A stretch of 64,000 bases of DNA from Cyanophora paradoxa (lineage: Eukaryota > Glaucocystophyceae > Cyanophorales > Cyanophoraceae). This document shows, piece after piece, positions 21,250 to 30,351 of this stretch. Location of the stretch: NCBI GenBank assembly GCA_004431415.1, contig QPMI01000515.1, positions 1 through 64,000 of the forward strand, in the 5' to 3' direction. How positions within the stretch are numbered: position 1 is the stretch's first letter; each line of letters begins with the position of its first letter. A model generated the notes under the pieces. It had not been told where the DNA came from. It worked only from the letters and a program-made list of their open reading frames with translations, and ran no database searches. Made by a program: the position numbers and the translations under genes.

Positions 21250-22182
21250 ATGAACCGGCTCGTTAATATTGATAGCAGGGATAGAAGCCAAGGACAAAAT
21301 GAAAACTCTTACAGGGTCACCCTCACAACTCCAGTAGAGAGACCAAGGGAATGTAGGGTTCTCTATGCAGAGATTCCAAACAGTATCTATAACAGTGTGG
21401 GAACTGATCATCTAACAGTTCAGTTTAATTACCAAGATGGTTCATATAACCAAGTGATCACACAACAAGTGTATCCCCTTCCCAGTGGCTACATCAATCA
21501 GGGTCATTTTGGGGTCACACACCCTTATAATTATGGGCTGAACTATTCAAGCTTCCAAACTATTGCAGGCAAAACAGTAGCTTTTGAGTTCAAGATATTC
21601 TACAACCCAACAACCTATAAAGTGGAGTTTTACAGTAACCATGAGTTTCGTTTTATTGCAAGCAACCAGAGAATAGGAAAGCTTTTGGGTGTAAGTTCTA
21701 CTGAATACACTAATGGGTATTATAGCACTCCTCCTGTTGGTGGATCTCCATATCGACCTGAGAACCTTTTAAAGTATGATGGCAAACCTATTACACCTGA
21801 TCACCCAGCATGGGGAATCACCTTCTCAGGACCCAGACTCTCCTCTAAGCCCTTGCAATATTATTTTGACAGCAGGAAGATGTCTGATATGAATGCTGAG
21901 CAGTATCTGTACATGCATATTAAAGAGCTGTCCCCCTTTGCCAGCAGACACAATATAATTCCAAAATCGCAACCACAAAACCAGGGAGCTATCCTTAGAT
22001 TGCAATTGAGTAAAGATATAGGGGGCTATGTTTACCATAGTGGTGAACATGCAGAATTTATTCAAATCAATGACAGAAACCTGGTGATAAGGGAACTCAC
22101 AGTTGAGTTTAAAGATTACTTTGGTGAACTGATTGATATGAATGGAATCGATAATTCTTTTCAGTTGGAGTTTATCGAATAA
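21250..22182 (+). CDS. Minor capsid-like protein 2
   Basis: 310 residues. It opens MNRLVNIDSRDRSQGQNENS followed by YRVTLTTPVERPRECRVLYA and EIPNSIYN, the same N-terminal arrangement as minor capsid proteins (start motif, strand, Leu-rich strand, then IPxSxY). The C-terminus reads RNLVIRELTVEFKDYFGELI and ends with a beta strand. It overlaps the convergent lipase gene by 11 nt. Having two such genes in divergent orientation suggests a penton and a second vertex or spike-base protein; which is which cannot be told. Confidence 0.75.
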   Translation: MNRLVNIDSRDRSQGQNENSYRVTLTTPVERPRECRVLYAEIPNSIYNSVGTDHLTVQFNYQDGSYNQVITQQVYPLPSGYINQGHFGVTHPYNYGLNYSSFQTIAGKTVAFEFKIFYNPTTYKVEFYSNHEFRFIASNQRIGKLLGVSSTEYTNGYYSTPPVGGSPYRPENLLKYDGKPITPDHPAWGITFSGPRLSSKPLQYYFDSRKMSDMNAEQYLYMHIKELSPFASRHNIIPKSQPQNQGAILRLQLSKDIGGYVYHSGEHAEFIQINDRNLVIRELTVEFKDYFGELIDMNGIDNSFQLEFIE

Positions 22183-23728
22183 AGGCACCTGTGAAATCAA
22201 CTCTCATTGTGGGAGCATTCACATACACAAGGGGATAAATGCGAATATACTTGATTCTGAGAGAAAAACCTATGTAAAAAGCATCCTTGATGCTGAGAGG
22301 AAATCCACTCAATAAAGCAACATCACCTGAGTTGTGAGCATTGTTAATGTTCTCACAGACATATATTTTGTTCTGCCCATCTGATCGAATAAAAGACCAG
22401 TTGATCCCATCAGTGGATGTTGCCACATTGAAAGTCTTAATAAAAGCATTGGTGTCCCCTGAACCATAGGCAATAACAGAGGAGAGTTCGAAAGTATATG
22501 GGAAAGCAACTTGAAGGTATTCAGTGGGGGTTTCCCATATCTGCTCAGGAGCATAGGCTCCAGCTTCCCAGCCAAATGCTGAAGGTCTAGCCATGAAAGG
22601 CTCTTTACCTGTCACAGAGGATGAGGCAGTGAAGGCATCATCTGCAAGCTGATACCAATTTGCATCCAAAGGAGGTGATGTAGTGAGAGTGGATGATATG
22701 TAAGCCTTTGAAGGGTTCTTTAATTCATAGTTTGCTACTAGAATGCTGCAAAGCTTATTAATCATATCATTGTTAGCTGCTATGTAAGTTTCAGTGAAAG
22801 AAAGCATATCTGGGATCTTAGATGTGTCATCAAGGGAGCTTACTATGTGATTTGGAAGAGGGACTGATAGCCTGTAATATCTCCCATAATCCTGATCATA
22901 GTTGTAGGGTAACAACTCCTCCATCTTATCAAGGGCAGAAAGCTCACTTGCAGCCATGAGCATGTTAATCAATGGGCTTCCATCTGTTGAGGCAATCCAT
23001 GAGAGAATGCCCCAGCTGTTTACAGTCTCATAAGCATAACCCACATAATCAGACTCTAAATGTGGGTCCACCTCTCCACAAGAGATACTTATGACTATAA
23101 TGTCATCATCATCACTGTAAATTTTCTTTGCATGGCTGTAACCACACACACTGGGATTATTGTTTCCCGAAATGGCACCATCAATGAGACAGACATATAC
23201 TCCCCGATTGAAATCAACAATGCTTACAGGAGAGAAATATGTAGGAGCAGCAGAAGTAGCCCTAGCAGCAATCTTACAAGGCATAAAGTTGTAATTGTTA
23301 TCATTTGTAATAAATATTGGTTTCATATTCTGAGTGTCAAATGATGTGATCACAATGTCCTTTAGGGAATCCTGTATTAGTGATTCACCAGTAACTGAAT
23401 TAATTGCAGTCTCCAAGGGTCCGACATCATACTTTGTATTAAAAAGGGCATTTTCGATTATATTTCGAGGATTTGCGAAAATCAAGGGCAGTTGAGTTAG
23501 GTAAATATTGTGTAAATCGTTTGCTGTGAGTTTAGGTTCACCTGGTTTATCAGGATGCCTTATATTCAAACCTATTGCAATGATCCCACCAGTGGAAGTT
23601 CCACTCACAAGATCCACAAGATCGATTATTCTCCTGCCAGTTCGATTTTCGATTTCTTTGAGCAGCCTGGTTATGATAATGCCCCTTGCACCTCCCCCTG
23701 ATAAAGCTAAAGCAACCTTGAGAGGCAT
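22172..23728 (-). CDS. Patatin-like phospholipase fused to an F5/8C (discoidin)-like domain
   Basis: 518 residues. Residues 1-310 form a patatin fold: oxyanion loop GGGARG (11-16), nucleophile elbow GTSTG (43-47, Ser45) and DGA (183-185, Asp183), the complete Ser-Asp dyad. The C-terminal 150 residues read ADDAFTASSS, then STDGINWSFIRSDGQNKIYV and IKYIRIYPLVYVN, typical of discoidin/F5-8 type C domains that bind sugars or lipids. Patatins hydrolyse acyl chains of membrane lipids. No signal peptide is visible. Its place beside capsid and fibre genes suggests a virion component that attacks host membrane during entry or exit; that role is inferred. Its strand opposes its neighbours. Confidence 0.85.
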   Translation of the reverse strand: MPLKVALALSGGGARGIIITRLLKEIENRTGRRIIDLVDLVSGTSTGGIIAIGLNIRHPDKPGEPKLTANDLHNIYLTQLPLIFANPRNIIENALFNTKYDVGPLETAINSVTGESLIQDSLKDIVITSFDTQNMKPIFITNDNNYNFMPCKIAARATSAAPTYFSPVSIVDFNRGVYVCLIDGAISGNNNPSVCGYSHAKKIYSDDDDIIVISISCGEVDPHLESDYVGYAYETVNSWGILSWIASTDGSPLINMLMAASELSALDKMEELLPYNYDQDYGRYYRLSVPLPNHIVSSLDDTSKIPDMLSFTETYIAANNDMINKLCSILVANYELKNPSKAYISSTLTTSPPLDANWYQLADDAFTASSSVTGKEPFMARPSAFGWEAGAYAPEQIWETPTEYLQVAFPYTFELSSVIAYGSGDTNAFIKTFNVATSTDGINWSFIRSDGQNKIYVCENINNAHNSGDVALLSGFPLSIKDAFYIGFSLRIKYIRIYPLVYVNAPTMRVDFTGAFIR

Positions 23729-23771
23729 CTTTTACTTATCAGGAATTTTATAAATCCATATAGTAAAAGCC
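23729..23771. promoter_or_regulatory. Divergent promoter between lipase and fibre genes
   Basis: In 43 nt, both directions end in the same core directly before the ATG: AAGTAAAAG reading leftward to 23728 and TAGTAAAAGCC reading rightward to 23772. This symmetric pair supports the promoter motif seen across the element. Confidence 0.6.
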
Positions 23772-26700
23772 ATGAGCTTCAATTACCCACCAAATCTAGA
23801 AACCATTCAAGATGATAATGCAAGCAGCACCAAGCATGTGAACTTTGATAATATTAAAGTAAAGGGTTCAGTTTCAATTGACCACAGCTCTGATAATTCA
23901 TCAAAGACTCAATCAAGGGAGCATGCTTTATCTGTGAATCAAACCGATCCAGATAAAGAGGAGGTCAGTGTTGCTTTTAGTTTGGGTAATGTGAAAGCAA
24001 ACCAAGTGGCAGAGATCAAAGCAACAAGAAGGAGACCTAGGAAACTAAAAACCAGTGGCACTCACCCAGATATACCTTCCAGGTTCGATAGTGGTCGATT
24101 GATTTTCAATGTTCAAGATGAGCAGGGCAAACAGAACACAGCTTTGCGAATTTACAATGAGGGCAGCACTGCAAAAGCTGAGGTCCCCCAAGTATTGCAA
24201 GTGGGTCCCATTGCCAACACAAATCAGGTCTCCTACACAAATGATGTCTACCCCAAGGATATTACATATGACTTTGCAAGAAATGAGCCTTTTGGTTTCT
24301 TTACTCCAAAAGATGTCCATCAAAAAAAGCCATCAATTACAATCAACAGTAGCCCCAGTCAACCAGTAGCAATCCATTTACATCCTGATTTAGTCGAAAT
24401 GGATAGGCACCTTTTGCCTTTGTATAGCAATGTGAAAGACCTTGGAATTAGAACCAGGCAATGGCGAAATATCCATGGCAGCAATGTGTATGCAAATGGG
24501 GAGAAACTTGTGAGTGAGAAAACTCTAAGGGAAATAATTGAGCATTATGGTCCCAATGGACCAACAGTCCCATTCCCTATTCCATTTCCAAATGGACCTC
24601 CCGATTTAACACCAAAGAAACAGCCTGGAAGAGAATACACAGCAACTGAAGATGTAGCCTTTGGGCAGCATATTGTTAGTTGGGAGCAAGTTCGCAATAA
24701 ACCTATAATTGAACCCAGAAAGCAAATAGATGAGCAGTATTTACCTCCTGAAGTCGATATATTAGAGCTTGATGAATATCAATTCGTTCCAGATGAGGAA
24801 GAATATTTACCAGATGGTTTTGACCCACAAGAATATGAATATGATCAGTTTGACCCCAATGAGGAGGAGATACTACCAGATGGCTTAGATCCCCAAGAGT
24901 TTGAGTATGAGCAGAACTATGAACCTGATGAGGAGTATTTGCCAGATGGGCATGATCCACCAGCTGTTGATTATGAGCAACCTTATGAACCCATGAGGAA
25001 TTATTACCAGATGGATTTCGACCTGAGATCTGGGAGTTCTTTCCTGATTATGAACAAATTAATAATAAACCTGCAAAGTATCCCCAGAGGATCACAATCA
25101 TGATTGGGATGAGATCTTAGGCAAACCTCAGAAGTATCCACCAGAAGATCACAGGCATGATTGGGGTGAAATTGATGGGATTCCAACTGAGTTCCCACCA
25201 AGCAAACATGAACATATTTGGGATGAGATCAATGACCAACCAGAATTCGCAAAGGTGGAGCCTCTTGATAACTTGGGGGTTTCTCTTTACCAGACTTGTA
25301 ATATCCCTGAAAGAATCTTTTTGAATGAACACTATGTACATGTGAATGGGACACTTGCAAATTCAGCTATGAGAGGACCACTTCATATTAGGACATTACC
25401 AGGCTCTTTTGAAACCCCACCACCACCAGGAGCAACCATACCAAATATCTTTGTGTCAAGCTACATGGAGGCTGACATTCCCACAGATACATTCAGAGTC
25501 CCAACAGACCCAGCAACCTACCAAAATTACAACTCTGCTATACAGGTTCATGTAGCAGATGTAAGCAGCTTAGATGGCTCAAGACCAATGATAGTTTTCA
25601 GTCGAGATAAGTATTCCTACATTCCCATAGTGGGAACTGCAAATGATAATTATGGAAGGGCAGAGCTTGCATGGATTAAAACAGATTATGGTGGGGTTCT
25701 GGAAGCCAATCAAAGAATGGCTGCAAAAAACATACACAATGAGAGCATTTCGAGAGTAGTCACAGAGGATTACCTTCAAGCCCAAAACTACATAGATGAA
25801 ACAGAGCTGAATGTAATCATTGCAGGTATAGGTGTAACAGGCAATTACCTCCCTCTCACAGGTGGAATAATTGATGGAACAGTAACAGCATGTAACTTCT
25901 TTGTCCATACTGAAAGCAATCAAACCTTTCCTGTGGTTCATCCAGGAGGTGAGTATGAGATACCTGATGATCCAGCTATTATGCCCATTAAGATTGATCT
26001 CCCTTCTGATTATGTTGGAAGGGGTGAACTGAAGACCATTTCATTCACAGGAGACTACAATGATCTCATAAATAAACCTACTGCTGCAAATCTGCATCCT
26101 GTTGCATTTTCGGGAAGCTTCCTTGATCTTAATAATAGATCACACACCCACACAAAGGCAGAAATTACAGATTTTGCACACACTCACACAAAATCACAGA
26201 TAACAGATTTTGCTCACACCCACACCAGAGCAGATATTACGAATTTCGCTCACACTCATGTTAAATCAGAGATAACAGATCTTGGAAATGTTGCATATGT
26301 TGGTCACACCCATACCAAGGCAGAGATAACAGATTTTGCTCACAATCACACTAAGGCAGAGATTACAGATTTTGCACACACTCATGATTGGAATACAGAT
26401 ATCTATAACAAACCAGCAATTTTCTCAGGAAACTACAATGATTTGACCAATAGACCAACTCTTGATCCTTTCACAGCCACCACAATCAGAGCCAACAACA
26501 CAATGTATGTAGGATCAGGTCAGATTGTAGAACCAGCAGGACCTACGTTTGAAGAAACATGGTTCTTCCACAATTCGCAAACTTACTTTGATAAAACCTT
26601 ACTTGTTCGTGGAAATGCTTATGCAAGAAATTTCTATGCTATGAACCCTTCCAATAATCAGACTATTAGTAGATGTATCACAGAAGCAGATCTTTCCAGT

Positions 26701-27018
26701 CAACTCAATGCATATTTCAATGGGAAAATTCAAGCAGGAAAGTATGTTTACACTACTCCTGTTTTGAATTACAATAATTTATATGTGTTCAATCTAACTA
26801 TCTATTTTACCAATGCCTTTGCTTCTCCTCCTGTTGTGACAGCAACAGTAAGGCATGAAGGACAAGAACCAAATTATCAAGTAACTCCCGTCGTTTTTAC
26901 TGTGAATTTGTTGAATGTTTACAGTGATTATTTCACTTGTGAACTTTTCACTGATCCATATGCAATGAATAATTCATCCAAAACTGTAACGATCCATTAC
27001 ATTGCTGTCGCAATTTAA
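23772..27018 (+). CDS. Large tail-fibre-like attachment protein, two frame breaks
   Basis: Frames 23772-25103 and 25255-27018 belong to one gene of about 1,082 residues. Two single-base losses (near 24,990 and in the C run near 25,081) account for the split, and the reading frame between them is intact. In order: a phage-fibre-like block (DLGIRTRQWRNIHGSNVYAN), acidic imperfect repeats built on DEEYLPDG and DPQEYEYDQ, then HDWDEI-type repeats. Phage-style FTGDYNDLINKPT and FSGNYNDLTNRPT blocks bracket six HTHTKAEITDF repeats (about 26,140-26,400), the metal-binding HxH type of phage long fibres. The C-terminal 90 residues (FTNAFASPPVVTATVRHEGQ) resemble an H-type lectin or receptor-binding tip. 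Probably the main host-attachment fibre. Confidence 0.8.
26140..26400 (+). repeat. HTHTKxxITDF repeat block in the fibre gene
   Basis: Six tandem or near-tandem copies of an 11-residue unit (HTHTKAEITDFA, HTHTKSQITDFA, HTHTRADITNFA, HTHVKSEITDLG, HTHTKAEITDFA, HNHTKAEITDFA). In phage fibres, HxH units of this kind coordinate iron along a trimer axis. Confidence 0.85.
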
Positions 27019-27037
27019 CTATTTCGTAATTATAAAG

Positions 27038-28111
27038 ATGACCTCTCTATTAGAAATCCCAAACTATGAACTTGCAGCCAAATCACTTCATAGCACCTCT
27101 CATGGAGTAGTTGATTCAACCCCTGGGTATATTTGCACTGAAACTTCAAGTAATACCTCTTTCACAGAGAATAATATACTCAGATTCAAAGAAATTCGAT
27201 GTGATCGAAATGGAGGCAAGATAAGAACCACAGGGATAATTATCTCGAATAAAAATCAGGTTCAAGCAGGTCAAATAGTCCCCGATTCAGCAATATATGA
27301 TAATGTGGGTGGATTCACCACAGCAAAGATAGTTAATTTCGATAACACAATAAATAATTCGGCTCTTGTAGTCAGAAGTGGAGGAGCCTACATTGGTGAT
27401 GGAGCAATTGTGGTGGGGACTGTCACAGCAAATCAGTTGACTGTGAATGGGACAAGCAGTTTTACTCAATTAATGAATATCAACTCTGGTCTTTTAGGAA
27501 ATATAATTTATGGGACACTTCAAGCATTTCTGAGAGTTCAAACATCCGAAATTGGTACTGGAACAGATTCCAACATGACCTACAAAGTAAATGGTAATAC
27601 AATTGTCACTCTTGAAAAAACGACAGTTGCAGAGACAGAGATAAAATCATTCACACTTTCTCCAACTTGCTATCTGAAAAGGACCTATTGCCCAAGATTT
27701 TGTGTCACAAAACTGTTACCCAATCAGACAGTATCAACATCATCATGGGCATCTGGCTCTCAAGTTACCTTTACAGTTCCTAGTTTCGCCACTTATTATG
27801 TCAACAATGAAGGCAACTGGAATGATTGGTATTTATTTACTGCACCTGTTGCAGGTGTATACAGGGTTTTCTTCACAGCTCTCAGAGTAGATACTCAGAC
27901 TTCTTATGTGACTATCTTAAAGCTTTCAATAAATGGAATTGCATCCAATTACGAATTTCAATGTTCATTAACAGGACAAATGGCTATCACATACGAAACA
28001 TTAATTACTCTTAACATGGGGGACAGTGTTGGAATATTAAACTCAACAGGTGTTACTATCACTATAAGCCAACGATGTTACTTGGGCTGTTATCTGGTAA
28101 GCGCCATATAA
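27038..28111 (+). CDS. Fibre/decoration protein with C1q-like head, copy 1
   Basis: 357 residues; the ATG at 27038 directly follows ATTATAAAG. The N-terminal 130 residues hold the shared module (LRFKEIRCDRNGGKIRTTG; ALVVRSGGAYIGDGA). The C-terminal 130 residues look like a C1q/TNF-type jelly roll: NDWYLFTAPVAGVYRVFF, then LKLSINGIASN, LITLNMGDSVGIL and a closing Cys/Leu strand. C1q folds form trimers and often bind carbohydrate or protein ligands. Its neighbours are the large fibre and three genes with the same N-terminal module. Confidence 0.78.
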   Translation: MTSLLEIPNYELAAKSLHSTSHGVVDSTPGYICTETSSNTSFTENNILRFKEIRCDRNGGKIRTTGIIISNKNQVQAGQIVPDSAIYDNVGGFTTAKIVNFDNTINNSALVVRSGGAYIGDGAIVVGTVTANQLTVNGTSSFTQLMNINSGLLGNIIYGTLQAFLRVQTSEIGTGTDSNMTYKVNGNTIVTLEKTTVAETEIKSFTLSPTCYLKRTYCPRFCVTKLLPNQTVSTSSWASGSQVTFTVPSFATYYVNNEGNWNDWYLFTAPVAGVYRVFFTALRVDTQTSYVTILKLSINGIASNYEFQCSLTGQMAITYETLITLNMGDSVGILNSTGVTITISQRCYLGCYLVSAI

Positions 28112-28120
28112 TATTGTCTG

Positions 28121-28133
28121 TGTAATATAAAGA
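28121..28133 (+). promoter_or_regulatory. TATAAAGA motif before C1q-like gene 2
   Basis: TGTAATATAAAGA abuts the ATG at 28134, in the 22 nt between two co-directional genes; same core as the other viral starts. Confidence 0.5.
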
Positions 28134-29159
28134 ATGGCTACTCAAATAGCAGTCCCTGTTTTCTGTTATGCTGCCCCAAAAATACACCAACTTAACCATG
28201 CTGTAACAGATGCAACCCCAGGTTTTATTTGTACAGAAACAACTGGGGCAGATTCATTTTCGCAGAACTCTGTAATTAGATGCAAAGAAATTCGATGTGA
28301 TCGAAATGGGGGGAAGGTGAGAACCACAGGTCTCATAGTTTCGAATAAAAATCAAGTTCAATCAGGACAGATCGTTTCGGATTCTGCAATTTATGATGAT
28401 GTGGGAGGGTTCACCACACCCAAGATTGTTACTTTTGATAACACAAGTAATAACTCTGCTCTTGTGGTAAAAAGTGGAGGGGCATACATTGGAGATGGAG
28501 CAAGAATAAATGGGAATCTTACAACAGAACAAATCACAGTAACAGGAGCAACTACGTTTAATGATTTGGTAACAGCAAATGGGGGTGTGTATGTTCCTGG
28601 GGCGCAACAATCTATTGTTTCAGCAACTACCAAAATAGTTACACCTGAAATAGACACAGGATCAAGCGCAAATCTGGTTTTTAAACGCAATAGTGATGTT
28701 ATGGCGACCCTAGAAGCCAATAGTTTCACCCTGAATACAGGATGTTATTTAAAGTATGATTTTCAACCTCGATTATGTGTTCAACTTGGTTACACACACA
28801 CTGCTACAAGTGCTGCCCCTCTCATTAACTGGACAACAGTTTTTATTGATAACAGAGGTGCATTCAATGTAGGCAATGGAAGATTTACAGCTCCTGTTGC
28901 AGGTCATTACAGATTTACAGTAAACTCTGCCTCCACAACTTCATCTTCTGTAAGTCTTACTTTGCAGGTGAATGACACTAACCCTGGTGGTCTTTCCATT
29001 GGAACCTTTGGAACTTCGACAACAATTGCAGCAAAACCTCTATATATAAATGTTATACTCAATCTTGCTGCAGGAGAATATGTAACAATTGTCACAGGAA
29101 CCACAGGTAGTTATTCAAGTCGAACCATGTTTACTGGTGAACTTCTAAGTATCACATAA
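28134..29159 (+). CDS. Fibre/decoration protein with C1q-like head, copy 2
   Basis: 341 residues. The N-terminal module closely matches the preceding gene (RCKEIRCDRNGGKVRTTG; ALVVKSGGAYIGDGARINGN). The C-terminus is the clearest C1q-like domain of the set: GAFNVGNGRFTAPVAGHYRF, LTLQVNDTN, LNLAAGEYVTIV, SRTMFTGELLSIT. The heads of copies 1 and 2 are much more divergent than the stems. The start follows GTAATATAAAGA at 28121-28133. Likely a trimeric receptor-binding or capsid-decoration protein. Confidence 0.8.
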   Translation: MATQIAVPVFCYAAPKIHQLNHAVTDATPGFICTETTGADSFSQNSVIRCKEIRCDRNGGKVRTTGLIVSNKNQVQSGQIVSDSAIYDDVGGFTTPKIVTFDNTSNNSALVVKSGGAYIGDGARINGNLTTEQITVTGATTFNDLVTANGGVYVPGAQQSIVSATTKIVTPEIDTGSSANLVFKRNSDVMATLEANSFTLNTGCYLKYDFQPRLCVQLGYTHTATSAAPLINWTTVFIDNRGAFNVGNGRFTAPVAGHYRFTVNSASTTSSSVSLTLQVNDTNPGGLSIGTFGTSTTIAAKPLYINVILNLAAGEYVTIVTGTTGSYSSRTMFTGELLSIT

Positions 29160-29180
29160 TTTTCTCACTATTAAGTAGGA

Positions 29181-29447
29181 ATGTCGAATATATACCAAGT
29201 TGTTCTATCTGATACCGAAAATTTGGGAATGGAGTACTGTGCTGCCTCTGTTCAGGATTGGATTGATAATGTTGTTCATAACAGGGCAAGAATTGCAATT
29301 GATGAGATTGTTCAGAAAGAGATTCAATCTTGTATCTCATCAGGAGTTCAAATACCAACCTCCAAGGAAGCAATTGTGTTGCAGGCTTTCCAAAGGGGAA
29401 CTGTAAAGAAAGGTATTGAGTATAATAATGTCACAGAAGAACAATGA
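29181..29447 (+). CDS. Small viral protein of unknown function
   Basis: 88 residues, MSNIYQVVLSDTENLGMEYC to a Glu-rich end, with Ala/Ile-rich helix (RARIAIDEIVQKEIQSC). It is predicted all-helical, with no known motif. The stop codon overlaps an ATG of the next frame (ATGA at 29444), although the next gene probably starts at 29483. It resembles short chaperone or assembly proteins of fibre operons only in size and position. Confidence 0.6.
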   Translation: MSNIYQVVLSDTENLGMEYCAASVQDWIDNVVHNRARIAIDEIVQKEIQSCISSGVQIPTSKEAIVLQAFQRGTVKKGIEYNNVTEEQ

Positions 29448-29482
29448 ACATTATTTTTCTTTCCTTCTTAGTAAAAGAAGCA

Positions 29483-30328
29483 ATGGGTGAATATAATCGA
29501 GTTCAACTGCCTATATATTCCCTTGGATCCCCTGCAATGCATTTTCGCCAGCATGAAGTAAATGATGAGGTTCGTGGTTTAGAATCCACAGAGAGACCCA
29601 ACTCCAATGGCAACTCCTTTGATAAAAATTCGATTATTCGAGTTAAAGAGCTGAGAGCTGATAAGAATTCTGGTGTGGTTAAAACAACTCGACTTCTTGT
29701 CACAAATGCTAACTTCTTTCAGCCTACTAATGGAGGTCCTGATGCTTACAGTGTTGATCTGAAAGCCCTTGATTATGATAAAAACACTGCTGCTGTAACT
29801 GTGAGATCAGGAGGAGCATTTATTGGTGGTGGCTGCAGAGTTTCAGGTCAACTTTCATCCTCAATTTCGTATAATGATGTCCCAGATACTCTTGAACAAA
29901 ATGTAGAGAACCCACAACGAATTCGATTATATATACCAGTTGCACAACAGCCAGTTATTCAATTTTACCAAGGTTATACTGTCACACTTGAAAACTCTGA
30001 ATTGATTGAAGGAACCAAAAGAGTAATGAGAGGGCTGGTCATTCCTTCTGCAATGCTTTCTTTATGTAGAGCCAACAATAACCAGCCAGGTCACAGATAC
30101 AATTTCAGTGTTCAGGGATATGATCATTTTGGCACAGGGTTCTGTGTCTATAATAACAATTTCACCTATGATCTGTTTGTTACAGATATTGGAAAATATA
30201 CAATTACAGTTATGGGTATCAGAACAGATATAGCTGCTGTCTCAGCTCTAAGAGGTGTTACTCCTGATACTCTTTCTCAAACAGGGTTTTACATGGAGCC
30301 AGATGTAATTGATGACCCAACCCCATAA
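29483..30328 (+). CDS. Fibre-module paralogue 3
   Basis: 281 residues from the ATG at 29483 (MGEYNRVQLPIYSLGSPAMH), chosen because it aligns with the start of the next gene and follows TAGTAAAAGAAGCA; the frame stays open to an ATG at 29444. It shares the N-terminal module (IIRVKELRADKNSGVVKTTR; AAVTVRSGGAFIGGG). Its C-terminal half is beta-rich, different from the C1q heads, and homologous to the next gene (YDHFGTGFCVYNNNFTYDLF). Likely another virion attachment or decoration protein. Confidence 0.75.
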   Translation: MGEYNRVQLPIYSLGSPAMHFRQHEVNDEVRGLESTERPNSNGNSFDKNSIIRVKELRADKNSGVVKTTRLLVTNANFFQPTNGGPDAYSVDLKALDYDKNTAAVTVRSGGAFIGGGCRVSGQLSSSISYNDVPDTLEQNVENPQRIRLYIPVAQQPVIQFYQGYTVTLENSELIEGTKRVMRGLVIPSAMLSLCRANNNQPGHRYNFSVQGYDHFGTGFCVYNNNFTYDLFVTDIGKYTITVMGIRTDIAAVSALRGVTPDTLSQTGFYMEPDVIDDPTP

Positions 30329-30351
30329 AAGATATATCCCTTTAATGTAAA

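Noticed and set aside
29444-29482. ATG at 29,444 as start of fibre paralogue 3
   Set aside because: It would create an ATGA overlap, but the ATG at 29,483 aligns with the paralogue's start and follows the usual motif. Kept as an alternative only.
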